Part shown: in pieces, positions 17,558-28,894 of the stretch
How positions within the stretch are numbered: position 1 is the first letter of the stretch
How the letters are laid out: the number at the start of each line of letters is the position of its first letter
NCBI GenBank assembly: GCA_002307375.1
Contig: NTJI01000001.1
Location: 1,488,001 to 1,552,000, forward strand
DNA: 64,000 nucleotides
Direction: 5' to 3'
Origin: Lysobacteraceae bacterium NML93-0399
GTDB lineage: Bacteria; Pseudomonadota; Gammaproteobacteria; Xanthomonadales; Xanthomonadaceae
The notes under the pieces: generated by a model
What the model saw: the letters and a program-made list of their open reading frames with translations, nothing else
What the model was told of the DNA's origin: nothing
Database searches by the model: none
Position numbers and translations under genes: made by a program

Positions 17558-19024
17558 ATGACGACTCCTGTCCCGCCGCCCCAGGGCGACGCGCACCACC
17601 AGCAGGTGCTCCACGACAACCTGCAGGCCGCAGCCCGGAACACGGCGCAGGAACAGGCGGTCCGCTCGCGTCTGTTTCCCGGACGCTGGACGCGACGCGA
17701 CTGGGCCCACGCCAGCCTGTTCGCCACGCTCGGGGTACTGGTGGTGGCCCTGGTGCCCGGCCTGTCGCAGGCGATGCGCGGGGACGACGTGCCGCAGCAC
17801 GAACTGGTCACGATGTCGCTGGCGCTGCCGCCGCTGAGCGCCGCGCAGCGCCACGCGCAGCAGGTGCACGACAACTGGCAGCTGGTGACCGTCGAGCGCG
17901 GCCAGACGCTGGGCTCGATCTTCTCCGATCTCGACCTGCCGGCCTCGACGATGCATCGCATCCTCGAACTGCCCGACGCCAAGGCCAAGCTCACGCGCAT
18001 GCGCCCGGGCACCGAGCTGGGTTTCGAACTGGCCGCCGACGGCCGTCTCAACAAGCTGCGCTACGACCGCAGCGACACCGAACGCGTCGAACTCAGCCTC
18101 GCCGGCGATGCCGTCAACGAGCAGGTCATCGAGCGTCCGGTCGAACTGCGCAACGTGGTCATCAGCGGCAAGGTCGGCCGCTCGCTGTTCCATTCGGCGC
18201 GCAAGCTGGGCCTGTCGGGCGCCAACATCAACACGCTGACCGACGAGGTCTTCAAGTACGACATCGATTTCAACACCGACGTCACCCAGAACGACCGTTT
18301 CAGCGTGGTCGTCGAGCAGGTCTGGCGAGAGGGCGAGCTGATCCGCAGTGGCCCGGTGCAGGCCGCGGTGTTCACCGCCAAGGGCAAGCCCTTCACCGCG
18401 TTCCGTTTCGAGCAGGACGGCAAGGCCGAGTACTACAACGCCGAGGGCCGGCCGCTGAAGAAGAGCTTCATCCGCATGCCGATCCAGTACGCGCGCCTGA
18501 GCTCGCGCTTCGGCAACCGCAAGCACCCGGTGCGCGGCACCATGCGCATGCACAAGGGCGTCGATTACGCCGCGCCGACCGGCACGCCGATCATGGCCGC
18601 CGGCGATGCGCGCGTGCAGTTCCGCGGCGTGCAGGGCGGCTACGGCAACACCGTCGTGCTCGACCACGGCCGCGGCCACACCACGCTGTACGCGCACATG
18701 TCGCGCTTCGGCAACATCCGTCAGGGCCAGCGCGTGTCCCAGGGCACGGTGATCGGTTACGTGGGCACCACCGGCCTGTCGACCGGCCCGCACCTGCATT
18801 ACGAATTCCGCGTCAACGGTGTGCACCGCAACCCGCTGGAGCACACCATGCCCGAGCCCGATCCGCTCAGCGGCCCGGCACTGGCGCAGTTCCGCCAGCA
18901 GACCGGCCCGGCGCTGGCACGGATCCGCGAATTCGAGGATGTCGTCTACGCCACCGTGCCGGCACGTCCCGATCCGGACCGGCAGGTCGCAAGCGCGGCC
19001 GCAAGCGGCAAGGGCCGCGGCTGA
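17558..19024 (+). CDS. M23-family murein DD-endopeptidase (MepM-like)
   Basis: A 488-residue inner-membrane-anchored peptidoglycan hydrolase. A single helix lies at about residues 50-70 after a basic cytoplasmic tail. [14 protein letters not shown] (109-122) is a LysM/OapA-like glycan-binding segment. The LytM domain has the zinc ligands H332 and D336 in HKGVDY and HLHYE (H412, H414). It presumably cleaves D-Ala-mDAP cross-links during wall growth. All active-site residues are present, so it is an enzyme and not a degenerate EnvC/NlpD-type activator. A terminator follows at 19032 and anmK starts 64 bases after its stop. Confidence 0.93.
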   Translation: MTTPVPPPQGDAHHQQVLHDNLQAAARNTAQEQAVRSRLFPGRWTRRDWAHASLFATLGVLVVALVPGLSQAMRGDDVPQHELVTMSLALPPLSAAQRHAQQVHDNWQLVTVERGQTLGSIFSDLDLPASTMHRILELPDAKAKLTRMRPGTELGFELAADGRLNKLRYDRSDTERVELSLAGDAVNEQVIERPVELRNVVISGKVGRSLFHSARKLGLSGANINTLTDEVFKYDIDFNTDVTQNDRFSVVVEQVWREGELIRSGPVQAAVFTAKGKPFTAFRFEQDGKAEYYNAEGRPLKKSFIRMPIQYARLSSRFGNRKHPVRGTMRMHKGVDYAAPTGTPIMAAGDARVQFRGVQGGYGNTVVLDHGRGHTTLYAHMSRFGNIRQGQRVSQGTVIGYVGTTGLSTGPHLHYEFRVNGVHRNPLEHTMPEPDPLSGPALAQFRQQTGPALARIREFEDVVYATVPARPDPDRQVASAAASGKGRG

Positions 19025-19031
19025 TCTCGAC

Positions 19032-19060
19032 AACGCCCGGCCTCGCGCCGGGCGTTTCGT
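19032..19060 (+). terminator. Rho-independent terminator-like hairpin
   Basis: A perfect 10-bp stem (AACGCCCGGC with GCCGGGCGTT, 5-base loop) followed by TCGTATCT; the T tract is weak. It lies between the M23 gene and anmK and may only attenuate transcription into anmK. Confidence 0.6.
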
Positions 19061-19088
19061 ATCTCCTTCCGGTTCCTGCAGGCACGCC

Positions 19089-20222
19089 ATGCCCGACCTG
19101 TTTCTCGGCCTGATCTCGGGCACCAGCGCCGACGGCATCGATGCGGCCATCGTGCAGTTCGACGATCGCGCCGACGGCGGCCTCAAGGCCGCGCTGCGTT
19201 TCGGCGCGACCTATCCGTGGGATCCAGCGCTGCGTGCGCAACTGGTGGCGCTCGGCCAGCAGGCCACGGGACTGACACTCGACGATATCGGCGAACTCGA
19301 TGTCCGTATCGCCGATGCCTTTGCCGATGCCGCGCTGACGGCGATTGACGATGCCGGCCTCACGGCAGAGCACATCGCCGCGATCGGTTCGCACGGACAG
19401 ACGTTGCGGCACCGCCCCTACGGCCGCGCCGGCGACGGCCGTGCGCCGTTCACGCTGCAGCTCGGCGACGGCGCCTGCATCGCCGAGCGCACGCGCATCG
19501 CGACAGTGTCCGACTTCCGTCGCCGCGACGTTGCCGCGGGCGGTCATGGCGCACCGCTGCTGCCGGCGCTGCACGCGGCGCTGCTGACGGCGACGGGCGA
19601 GGACCGCGCGGTGCTCAACCTCGGCGGCATCGCCAATCTCACCCTGCTGCCTGGCGACGGTGGCGCGGTGGGGGGCTTCGATACCGGCCCGGCCAACGGC
19701 CTGATGGATGCATGGTGCCTGCGCCATACCGGCGCCGCCTTCGACCGCGATGGTGCGCTGGCCGCCTCGGGCCGGGTCGATGCCGACCTGCTGGCACGCT
19801 TGCGGGCCGATGCCTGGTTCGCACTGCCGCCGCCCAAGTCCTCCGGGCGTGACCAGTTTCATCTGGACTGGGTCGAGGCTGCCTTGCGCGGTCGCGAATC
19901 GATCGCCGATGTGCAGGCGACTCTGCTCGCGCTGACGGCGACGACAATTGCCGACGCGCTGCGCGCGACGCAGCCGGGTACCCGACGCGTCATCACCTGC
20001 GGCGGCGGCGTACACAACGCCGCGCTGATGCAGGCGCTGGCCGAGGCGATGCCCGGCATCACCGTCGAATCGAGCGCCGCACACGGGCTCGACCCCGACC
20101 ACGTCGAGGCGATGGGCTTTGCCTGGCTGGCGCGTCAGACGCTGCTCGGGCGGCCGGGCAACCTGCCGTCGGTCACCGGCGCATCCGGGCCGCGGGTGCT
20201 GGGCGTGGTGCATCCGGCCTGA
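19089..20222 (+). CDS. anmK: Anhydro-N-acetylmuramic acid kinase
   Basis: A 377-residue kinase that opens and phosphorylates 1,6-anhydroMurNAc to MurNAc-6-phosphate in cell-wall recycling. It shows the N-terminal [13 protein letters not shown] motif (about residues 6-18), GSHGQT, the LGDG segment, [11 protein letters not shown] and [12 protein letters not shown], all typical of AnmK. The ATG at 19089 gives the canonical [13 protein letters not shown] start. Together with ampG (21047) and the lytic transglycosylase (10522), the window holds three steps of murein recycling. Confidence 0.95.
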   Translation: MPDLFLGLISGTSADGIDAAIVQFDDRADGGLKAALRFGATYPWDPALRAQLVALGQQATGLTLDDIGELDVRIADAFADAALTAIDDAGLTAEHIAAIGSHGQTLRHRPYGRAGDGRAPFTLQLGDGACIAERTRIATVSDFRRRDVAAGGHGAPLLPALHAALLTATGEDRAVLNLGGIANLTLLPGDGGAVGGFDTGPANGLMDAWCLRHTGAAFDRDGALAASGRVDADLLARLRADAWFALPPPKSSGRDQFHLDWVEAALRGRESIADVQATLLALTATTIADALRATQPGTRRVITCGGGVHNAALMQALAEAMPGITVESSAAHGLDPDHVEAMGFAWLARQTLLGRPGNLPSVTGASGPRVLGVVHPA

Positions 20223-20613
20223 CGCAATTTCCCTGCAGGAACGCACTTGCGTGCGAGACGCCTTCTCGGGAACGCCCTTCGCGCGCTGGCGCGCTCCTAC
20301 AGAAGCGGGGTCAGGCGGACTGGACGGGCGCGCCGCGGCCGATCGGGGCGAACGCGTCGTCAGGAATCTGCTCCAGCACACCTCGCCGTCCTGTAGGAGC
20401 GCGCTTGCGCGCGAGACGCCTTCTCGGGAACGCCCTTCGCGCGCAAGCGCGCTCCTACAGAAGCGGGTCAGGCGGACTGGGCGGACGCGCCGCGGCCGAT
20501 CAGGGCGAACGCGTCGTCCGGAATCTGCTCCAGCGCACCTCGCCGTCCTGTAGGAGCGCGCTTGCGCGCGAGACGCCTTCTCCGCGCGCAAGCGCGCGCC
20601 TACAGAAGCGGGG
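20223..20613. repeat. Tandem 145-158-bp repeats: copies of a gene's 3' end joined to a palindromic repeat
   Basis: Two repeat units (20301-20458 and 20459-20603) precede the 3' end of the minus-strand gene at 20614. Each unit starts AGAAGCGGG, then copies about the last 26 codons of that gene (the reverse complement of its ALEQIPDDTFALIGRG-coding part). After CTCCAGC it switches to a palindromic element with arms TGTAGGAGCGCGCTTGCG and its complement. A further, degenerate palindrome lies at 20236-20300. Units differ by a few substitutions and a 13-base length difference, so the duplication is not recent. Confidence 0.85.
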
Positions 20614-20874
20614 TCAGACAGACCGGACGGGCGCGCCGCGGCCGATCAGGGCGAACGTGTCGTCGGGGATCTGCTCCAGCGCGCCGATCGCCGCGGCCAG
20701 CACACCACTCTCGGCATCGTCGAAGGTCGAGCGCTCGTCGCCCACGCTGGCGCGCAGGCCCTGTTCGAGCAGGAAGCGCAGCGTGCGCGCCTGGCCCCAG
20801 CCCTGACGATCGGCGAAGGCGGCGATGCGTTCGACCAGTGCCGGGTCGAGATCCTTGAGTACGAGTTCGGTCAT
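20614..20874 (-). CDS. Small protein with ribbon-helix-helix-like N-terminus, unknown function
   Basis: An 86-residue protein. The start TELVLKDLDPALVERIAAFA followed by a second helix (QARTLRFLLEQGL) resembles the beta-strand and two helices of RHH DNA-binding proteins such as FitA-type antitoxins. No toxin gene lies beside it, so an antitoxin role is not supported. Frames extending upstream lack coding character; the ATG at 20874 is chosen. Its last 26 codons are present again in two downstream tandem repeats. Confidence 0.6.
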   Translation of the reverse strand: MTELVLKDLDPALVERIAAFADRQGWGQARTLRFLLEQGLRASVGDERSTFDDAESGVLAAAIGALEQIPDDTFALIGRGAPVRSV

Positions 20875-21046
20875 TCCGTGGCTCTCCGGGAGTCGCGGCC
20901 GTCGTCCTGACGGTCCGCCAGTGGCAGGCGGGAAGCAGACCACGAGTCTGCACGTGCGGCAACCGTCATGGTCGCGTTTTCCGTTCGGGCCGATCCGCGC
21001 CAAGGCACCGTCCCGCACCCCGCCGCCGCGTCGGCGGACGTTGGGC

Positions 21047-22369
21047 TCAGGCCACCACGTCCGCGTTCTCGTCTCGCCGGGGCGTTTCATGGATGCGTCG
21101 CCAGAGCCAGGCGAGCAGCAGCATCGTCGGCAGCACCGTCAGCGCGCTCAGCACGAAGAACGTGGAGTACGAGGTGGCCTGGACGATGTAGCCCGACACG
21201 CCGCCGGCGAACTTGCCCGGAAGATTCGCCAGCGACACCAGCAGCGCGAACTGGGTCGCGGTGAAGTTGCGGTCGGTCAGCGACGACATGAAGGCGATCA
21301 GCACCACGCCGGCGAAGCCCTGGAACAGGTTGTCGGCTGAGATTGCGGCATAGAACGCCCAGATCTGGCCGGGGTTCTGCGCCATCAGCAGGAAGGCCAG
21401 ATTGGACACCGCCACGCCGATCGCCGCGACCAGCAGCATCCAGCGAAAGCCGAACGCCGCGACCGCGATGCCGCCGGCGAACGCACCGGCAATGCCCATC
21501 CACACGCCGAACAGCTTCGACACCGTGGCGATGTCGGCCTTGGTGTAACCCGAGTCCAGATAGAAGGGCCCGGACATCACGCCGATCACCTGGTCGGGGA
21601 ACTTGAACAGGCCGACGAACAGCAGCAGGGCGAGTCCGAGTGCGATGCCGTTGCTGCTGAAGAAGCTCGAGAACGGCTGCCAGAACGCGCCGACGAAATC
21701 GATCCGCCGGATGACCGTGGACTCGGGCGCCACCGGCTCGCGGCACAGCAGGGTCGCGGCAATGGGCAACAGCATCAGCAGTGCCATCGCCAGATACGCC
21801 CAGATCCAGTTCTGGTATTCGGCGAGATACAACGCGCCCGCGCCGGCGAGGATCAGCCCGAACCGGTAACCCAGGGTGTAGGTCGCTGCGAGCGCGGCCT
21901 GGGCGTTCGCCGGAGCGACTTCGATGCGATAGGCATCCACCACCGAATCCTGGGTGGCACCGGCGAAGGAGGCCAGCAGCACCCAGCCCACGAGAGGGCC
22001 GACCCCGAGATCGGGGCGGGTGAACGCGAGCGCGATCAGCGCCAGCATCACGACCACCTGGGAGACCAGCAGCCAGGACCGGCGCCGGCCGAGGAACGCG
22101 GTCAACGGAAAGGCGTAGCGATCGATCAGCGGCGCCCACAGGAATTTCAGCAGATAGAAGAAACTCGCCAGGCTGATAAGGCCGATGCTGCCCAGGTCGA
22201 GACCGACGTCGCGCAGGCGGGTGGACAGTGTCTGCGACGCGATCAGCAGGAACGGCAGGCCGCTGCCGAACCCGAGGAACAGCATGGTCACCGCGGACGG
22301 CGTTGCGAACGCACGGCGGATGCCGCGCCATCCGCGGTAGGACACGGCAGGCTCGTTCGACGCACTCAC
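21047..22369 (-). CDS. ampG: AmpG-family muropeptide permease (MFS)
   Basis: A 440-residue transporter with about 12-14 hydrophobic helices. AmpG-type features are LGFGSGLPFLLIASQTLSTRLRD near the start and SLASFFYLLKFLWAPLIDRY in the first cytoplasmic loop region. It imports GlcNAc-anhydroMurNAc peptides for recycling and so influences AmpC beta-lactamase induction in species that have AmpR. The start is GTG at 22369, which overlaps the xthA stop as GTGA, so the two genes are probably translated together. No ampC or ampR is visible in the window. Confidence 0.9.
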   Translation of the reverse strand: MSASNEPAVSYRGWRGIRRAFATPSAVTMLFLGFGSGLPFLLIASQTLSTRLRDVGLDLGSIGLISLASFFYLLKFLWAPLIDRYAFPLTAFLGRRRSWLLVSQVVVMLALIALAFTRPDLGVGPLVGWVLLASFAGATQDSVVDAYRIEVAPANAQAALAATYTLGYRFGLILAGAGALYLAEYQNWIWAYLAMALLMLLPIAATLLCREPVAPESTVIRRIDFVGAFWQPFSSFFSSNGIALGLALLLFVGLFKFPDQVIGVMSGPFYLDSGYTKADIATVSKLFGVWMGIAGAFAGGIAVAAFGFRWMLLVAAIGVAVSNLAFLLMAQNPGQIWAFYAAISADNLFQGFAGVVLIAFMSSLTDRNFTATQFALLVSLANLPGKFAGGVSGYIVQATSYSTFFVLSALTVLPTMLLLAWLWRRIHETPRRDENADVVA

Positions 22370-23184
22370 GCGCGGTAATCCACGACCAGCGGTGCGTGAT
22401 CGGAGAAGCGCGGCTCGGCGTGCACGGCGCAGGCCTCGACGCGATCGCGCAGCGACGGGGTGATGAACTGGTAGTCGATGCGCCACCCGACGTTGTTGGC
22501 GCGCGCAGCCCCGCGGTTGCTCCACCAGGTGTATTCCGGCGCATCGGGGCGCAATACGCGCAGCGCATCGAGCCAGCCGGTCGCCGGCGGTTCGATCAGG
22601 CCGTCGCCGCAGGTGTCGCCGATCATGCCGTTGAGCCAGGCGCGCTCGGGTGGCGTGCAGCCCGAGTTCTTCTGGTTGCTGCTCCAGTTCTTGATGTCGT
22701 GTCTTGCGCGGACGATGTTCCAGTCGCCGCACAGCACGTAGTCGCGCCCGCTGGCCAGCCACTCGTCGAGGATGGGCTTGAGCCAGTCCATGACTTCGAA
22801 CTTGAAGCCCTGGCGCAGTTCGCCCGACGACCCGGACGGAATGTAGAACGACACCACGCTCAGGTTGCCGAAGCGCGCCTCGATATAGCGGCCTTCGTCG
22901 TCGAACGGCGCCCAGCCCAGTGACGTGCGCACCTCGTCTGGCTCGCGCTTGGCGTAGATCGCCACGCCGCTGTAGCCCTTCTTGGTCGTGGCGTCGCGGA
23001 ACCAGGCCTTGTAACCGGCCGGCAGGAAGTCCGCATGCAGACCGCCTTCGACGAGCAACTGGTGTTCCTGGGCCTTGGTCTCCTGCATGCACAGCACGTC
23101 GGCGTCCTGGCCGGCGAACCACTGGAAGAAGCCCTTCTTGGCGGCGGAGCGCACGCCGTTGGCGTTGAAGCTGATGATTCTCAT
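22366..23184 (-). CDS. xthA: Exodeoxyribonuclease III (AP endonuclease)
   Basis: A 272-residue Mg-dependent nuclease that cleaves at abasic sites and removes 3'-blocking groups in base-excision repair. Exonuclease-endonuclease-phosphatase motifs are complete: FNANGVRS (about 6-13), the metal-binding Glu in CMQETKAQ, the GDWNIV motif, and the C-terminal SDHAPLVV. It sits upstream of ampG with a GTGA overlap and is divergent from the GNAT-pyrE pair. Confidence 0.95.
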   Translation of the reverse strand: MRIISFNANGVRSAAKKGFFQWFAGQDADVLCMQETKAQEHQLLVEGGLHADFLPAGYKAWFRDATTKKGYSGVAIYAKREPDEVRTSLGWAPFDDEGRYIEARFGNLSVVSFYIPSGSSGELRQGFKFEVMDWLKPILDEWLASGRDYVLCGDWNIVRARHDIKNWSSNQKNSGCTPPERAWLNGMIGDTCGDGLIEPPATGWLDALRVLRPDAPEYTWWSNRGAARANNVGWRIDYQFITPSLRDRVEACAVHAEPRFSDHAPLVVDYRA

Positions 23185-23266
23185 GCGGACCGATCGATCT
23201 TTTCCGGCGCCAAGCCTACCGGATTCGTGCTGACCGCCCGGACGCCGCGCTCCGTATGCTCGATCG

Positions 23267-23776
23267 ATGCCGTCCACCCCGCCCCGTGTCGAACTCCTCT
23301 CCGCCTCGGAGGCCGCGGCCGCACGTCGCTTACGGCTCACCCCGGCGCAGACGGTGTACGCCGGCGACATCGCCTTCCATGTCGACAACGCGCTCCAGGC
23401 GCCGGACAGCGAGGCCATGGCGGTGCTGCTCGATGCGACCGTCATCGGCTTCTACCGCCTCGACTTTCCCACTGCCCGCGCCTCCGCGGCGGAGGCGGAC
23501 ACCAGGCGATCAGTCACGCTGCGCGCGTTCGCGCTCGACACCGCCTGGCAGGGCCGCGGCTTCGGCCTGGCGGTGCTCACGGCCTGCTGCGCGGACCTGG
23601 AACACCGCCATCCCACGCGCGACGCCCTCGCGCTGAGCGTGGACTGCGCCAATACCGTTGCGGTGCGCCTGTACCGCCGCGCCGGTTTCTCGATCCAGGC
23701 CACGCTGCCCGGGGGACGCGCGGGGCCGCAATACCTGATGCGACGCGCACTGGGCATGGGACAATGCCGGCCATGA
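23267..23776 (+). CDS. GNAT-family N-acetyltransferase
   Basis: A 169-residue acetyl-CoA-dependent transferase. The CoA-binding motif A is visible as AFALDTAWQGRGFGLAVL, and motif B as SVDCANTVAVRLYRRAGF. The acceptor cannot be deduced. Its stop overlaps the pyrE start as ATGA, so the two are likely co-translated, though no functional link is known. Confidence 0.88.
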   Translation: MPSTPPRVELLSASEAAAARRLRLTPAQTVYAGDIAFHVDNALQAPDSEAMAVLLDATVIGFYRLDFPTARASAAEADTRRSVTLRAFALDTAWQGRGFGLAVLTACCADLEHRHPTRDALALSVDCANTVAVRLYRRAGFSIQATLPGGRAGPQYLMRRALGMGQCRP

Positions 23777-24432
23777 CCGATTACCGCAGCCGTTTCCTGC
23801 AGCTCGCCCTCCAAGCCGACGCCTTGCGCTTCGGCGAGTTCACGCTCAAGTCCGGACGCGTAAGCCCGTACTTCTTCAACGCCGGGCGCTTCGATTCCGG
23901 CGCCGCGATCGCCACGCTCGCCGGCTGTTATGCGGACGCGCTGGAGGCCTCGGGCGTCGAGTTCGACCTGCTGTTCGGGCCCGCCTACAAGGGCATTCCG
24001 CTGGCGACGGCGCTGGCTTGCGAGTTCGCCCGGCGCGGCCGCGACCTGCCGGTGGCCTTCAACCGCAAGGAGGCCAAGGCCCATGGCGAAGGCGGCCTGT
24101 TGATCGGCGCGCCGCTGGCGGGCCGTCGCGTGCTGATCGTCGACGACGTGATCACCGCCGGAACCGCGATCCGCGAGGCGCTGGGCCAGATCGCCGATGG
24201 CGGCGGCACGGTCGCCGGCGTCGTCATCGCCCTCGACCGCCAGGAACGCGTGAGCGAGGACAGCGGCGAGTCGGCCGCGCAGCGCGTCGCGCGCGAGCAG
24301 GACGTGCCGGTGGTGGCGATCGCCGGCCTTTCGGACCTGCTTGCTTTCGTGGGCCAGAACGCGACACTGGCAGCCGAACGCGAACGCCTGCTCGCCTACC
24401 GGGCCCGACATGGCAGCGAACGGACACATTGA
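23773..24432 (+). CDS. pyrE: Orotate phosphoribosyltransferase
   Basis: A 219-residue enzyme converting orotate and PRPP to orotidine 5'-phosphate in pyrimidine synthesis. It has the PRPP-binding motif VLIVDDVITAGTA (120-132), FTLKSGRVSPYFFNAG (23-38) and FNRKEAKAHGEGG, the flexible loop with catalytic lysines. Length matches E. coli PyrE. The ATG at 23773 lies in the ATGA overlap with the GNAT gene. Confidence 0.96.
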   Translation: MTDYRSRFLQLALQADALRFGEFTLKSGRVSPYFFNAGRFDSGAAIATLAGCYADALEASGVEFDLLFGPAYKGIPLATALACEFARRGRDLPVAFNRKEAKAHGEGGLLIGAPLAGRRVLIVDDVITAGTAIREALGQIADGGGTVAGVVIALDRQERVSEDSGESAAQRVAREQDVPVVAIAGLSDLLAFVGQNATLAAERERLLAYRARHGSERTH

Positions 24433-24463
24433 TTCCATCGCGGCCGTCAGGGGGACGGACGAC

Positions 24464-25117
24464 ATGCGCACATCGATCCAACTGGCGGGCGGCCTGCTGC
24501 TGGCCTGCCTGTCCGCCGCCGCGCTGGCGCAGAAACCGGCCAATGCCGACCGCAAGATCTACTGCTGGAACGACGGCGGGCGCCGCGTCTGTGGTGATGC
24601 CCTGCCCGCTTCGGCGGTCGATGCCGAGCGCACCGAGATCAGCGCGCGCAGCGGCATGGCCACCGCGCACGTCGGCCGCGCGCTCACTGCCGACGAGCGC
24701 AGCGCCGCCGAAGCGGCCGCGCTGCAGGCCAAGCGCGATGCCGAAGCCGAGGCCGCGCGCCAACGGCAGGAGCTGGCGATGGTCGAGTCCTACGCCACCG
24801 AAGCCGATCTGCGCCGCGCCTACGGCGAACGCATCGTGCTGGTCGAGGAGGCGCTCAAGACCTCGCAGATGGGCGTGGACAATCTGCGCACCAGCCTGGT
24901 GTCGCTGCTGCGCCAGGCCGGCGAGCGCGAACTGGCCGGCCAGGCGGTCGCCAAACCGCTGGCCGAGACGATCCGCGGCCAGCACGCCGATCTGCTGCGC
25001 CAGAAGGCCATCCTCGAACAGCAGCAGCGCGAGCAGGCTGCGCTGGATGGCGACCTGCAGGCGGCGCTGACCCGCTACCGCGAACTCAAGCAGTCGGCGG
25101 TCGGCACGCGGGACTGA
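24464..25117 (+). CDS. Secreted DUF4124-like coiled-coil protein
   Basis: A 217-residue protein with a signal peptide (residues 1-22, ending ALAQ). It is followed by RKIYCWNDGGRRVCGDALP, which fits the N-terminal DUF4124 pattern (two Cys, aromatic residues and a Gly-rich turn). The remainder is a long Ala/Glu/Gln-rich helical region with heptad-like spacing, probably coiled coil. The ATG at 24464 follows GGGGGAC. It lies 31 bases after pyrE and may be in the same transcript. Function unknown. Confidence 0.75.
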   Translation: MRTSIQLAGGLLLACLSAAALAQKPANADRKIYCWNDGGRRVCGDALPASAVDAERTEISARSGMATAHVGRALTADERSAAEAAALQAKRDAEAEAARQRQELAMVESYATEADLRRAYGERIVLVEEALKTSQMGVDNLRTSLVSLLRQAGERELAGQAVAKPLAETIRGQHADLLRQKAILEQQQREQAALDGDLQAALTRYRELKQSAVGTRD

Positions 25118-25194
25118 GCTTTGCGGGCGCGCGGTTCCTGCGATCGCGCATGCCCGGTATCCTCGCCGGCTCGCTGCTGTTCCCCGAGCCTGCC

Positions 25195-25989
25195 GTGTCC
25201 GACCCGATCTCCGCCCTGCTCCTCGGCATCATCGAGGGCATCACCGAATTCCTGCCCGTCTCGAGTACCGGCCACCTGCTCATCGCGCAGCACTGGCTCG
25301 GCGCACGTTCGGACTTCTTCAATATCGTCATCCAGGCCGGCGCGATCGTGGCGATCACGCTGGTGTTCCGGCAACGCATCTGGGATTTGACGACCGGCCT
25401 GCGCGAGCCGTCGAACCGCGACTACGCGATGAAGATCGCAGCCGCGTTCCTGGTCACCGCGCTCGTCGGCCTGCCGGTCCGGCTGGCCGGCTGGGAACTG
25501 CCCGAGACGGTCTCGCCGGTGGCCTGGGCGCTGATCACCGGCGGCGTGTGGATGCTGGTGGCCGAGTACTTCGCCGAAAAACGCGGCGACAGTGCGCACG
25601 TCACCTGGCTGGTCGCGATCGCGGTGGGTCTGGCGCAGGTCGTGGCCGGCGTGTTTCCCGGCACCTCGCGGTCGGCGACGACGATCTTCCTCGCCATGCT
25701 GCTGGGCCTGAGCCGGCGCTCGGCCGCGGCCGAGTTCGCGTTTCTGGTCGGCATTCCGACGATGTTCGCCGCCAGCGGCTATGCGTTTCTGGAGCTGTGG
25801 CTGGGCGAGGGCATGGGCGAGGAAGCCTGGGGCGATGTGGCCATCGCCTTCATCGCCGCGATGGTCACCGGCTTCATCGTCGTCAAGTGGCTGATGGGCT
25901 ACATCAAGCGCCACCGCTTCACCGGCTTTGCCATCTACCGCATCGCGCTCGGCGCCGGTCTGTTGCTGCTGATGCCGTCGGGCAGCTGA
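25195..25989 (+). CDS. uppP: Undecaprenyl-diphosphatase (BacA family)
   Basis: A 264-residue polytopic membrane enzyme that dephosphorylates undecaprenyl pyrophosphate to regenerate the carrier lipid for peptidoglycan; it confers bacitracin tolerance. Both signature motifs are present: GIIEGITEFLPVSSTGH and PGTSRSATT. The GTG at 25195 is chosen because it gives the canonical (M)SDPISALLLGIIEG start; an ATG at 25150 would add 15 residues. Confidence 0.94.
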   Translation: MSDPISALLLGIIEGITEFLPVSSTGHLLIAQHWLGARSDFFNIVIQAGAIVAITLVFRQRIWDLTTGLREPSNRDYAMKIAAAFLVTALVGLPVRLAGWELPETVSPVAWALITGGVWMLVAEYFAEKRGDSAHVTWLVAIAVGLAQVVAGVFPGTSRSATTIFLAMLLGLSRRSAAAEFAFLVGIPTMFAASGYAFLELWLGEGMGEEAWGDVAIAFIAAMVTGFIVVKWLMGYIKRHRFTGFAIYRIALGAGLLLLMPSGS

Positions 25990-25998
25990 CGCGCGGCG

Positions 25999-26793
25999 TT
26001 AGGGCGCCGGCAGGCCGAAGAACCCGGCCGCGGTCGCCGTCGTCGTCGCCGCGGTCGTCTCGACCGCTTCGCCACGGTCGCGCGCGAGTTCCGCGACGAT
26101 GTGCGGCAGGAACGCCGGTTCGTTGCGACGGTCCTTCGGGCTGGGCTTGAGCGTGCGCGGCAACAGATAGGGCGCGTCGGTCTCGACCATCAGGCGATTG
26201 GCCGGAATGCTGGGCACCAGTTCGCGCAGGTGCTGGCCGCGGCGTTCGTCGCACAGCCAGCCGGTGATGCCGATGTGCCAGTCGCGGTCGAGACAGTCGA
26301 ACAGTTCGCGCCTGCCGGCGGTGAAGCAGTGCACGACCGCCGGGCCGATCTTGCCTTCGAACTCGCGCATGATCGCAACGAAGTCGTCGTGGGCATCGCG
26401 CTGGTGCAGAAACAACGGCTTGCCGGTGTCCACCGCGATCTGCAGCTGGCGTTCGAAGGCCCTGCGCTGCGCCGGACGCGGCGAGAAATCGCGGAAGTAG
26501 TCCAGGCCGCATTCGCCCACCGCGACCACTTCAGGATGCGCGAGCAGCGCGCGCATCTCGGCATCGCACTCGTCGGTGAATTCCACCGCATGATGCGGAT
26601 GCACGCCGGCCGTGGCGTACAGGAACCCGGGGTGCGCCTGCGCCAGCGCCAGTGCCTTCGGGGAGTGCTCGCGGCTGGCACCGGTGATCACCATGCGCGT
26701 GACACCCGCCTCGCGCGCGCGCTCCAGCACGGCATCGCGATCGTGGTCGAAGCTGTCGTGGGTGAGGTTGGCGCCGATGTCGATGAGCTGCAT
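25999..26793 (-). CDS. tatD: TatD-family metal-dependent DNase
   Basis: A 264-residue TIM-barrel hydrolase matching E. coli TatD along its length: MQLIDIGANLTH at the start, TAGVHPHH, VGECGLDYFRDFS, VVHCFTAG, GITGWLCDERRG and ETDAPYLLPR. The metal site uses His, Glu and Asp residues in these motifs. The N-terminal ligand pair is IGANLTH rather than HxH, as in TatD itself. Family members act as 3'-5' exonucleases in oxidative DNA damage. The ATG at 26793 is preferred over an upstream one at 26823 that adds a non-conserved leader. Confidence 0.93.
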   Translation of the reverse strand: MQLIDIGANLTHDSFDHDRDAVLERAREAGVTRMVITGASREHSPKALALAQAHPGFLYATAGVHPHHAVEFTDECDAEMRALLAHPEVVAVGECGLDYFRDFSPRPAQRRAFERQLQIAVDTGKPLFLHQRDAHDDFVAIMREFEGKIGPAVVHCFTAGRRELFDCLDRDWHIGITGWLCDERRGQHLRELVPSIPANRLMVETDAPYLLPRTLKPSPKDRRNEPAFLPHIVAELARDRGEAVETTAATTTATAAGFFGLPAP

Positions 26794-26850
26794 GGCAGGC
26801 ACGCGCGTAAACGGGGCGTGCATTGTAGAGGGCGGGCTTGCCGGACTCTG

Positions 26851-27009
26851 AAGCCCTCCCCCGTTTACGGGGGAGGGTTGGGTGGGGGCGTTCCGTCAGT
26901 GCCCGCTGAGCCGAATCAGGCGTTGTAGTGGCTCGCGCGACCAGAGAGCCGGATTCCTGATTGTTTGCCCCCCCCCAACCCTCCCCCGCGTGCGGGGGAG
27001 GGCTTCGAG
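26851..27009. repeat. Inverted pair of GC-rich palindromic repeats between two minus-strand genes
   Basis: Copies at 26851-26889 (palindrome then GGTTGGGTGGGGG) and 26967-27009 (CCCCCAACC then palindrome) face each other with tails inward, 77 bases apart. This could form a large stem. The second lies just after the stop of the endonuclease gene. Confidence 0.75.
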
Positions 27010-27025
27010 CATCGCCTTGCGATGA

Positions 27026-28801
<1,776 letters not shown>

Positions 28802-28894
28802 GGACAGTCCGTTGGCAAGGAAGCGGCAGAGTCTGGCGGTCGGCATGATGCACCGACAGCCGGGGTAAACCCTTGCTCGCGCACATCGACGCCA

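Noticed and set aside
20301..20603. Possible CRISPR array
   Set aside because: Units are 145-158 bases, consist of a gene-end copy plus palindrome, have no unique spacers and only two full copies.
20614..20874. RHH-like protein as antitoxin of a toxin-antitoxin pair
   Set aside because: No small toxin gene lies on either side; the only neighbours are repeats and ampG.
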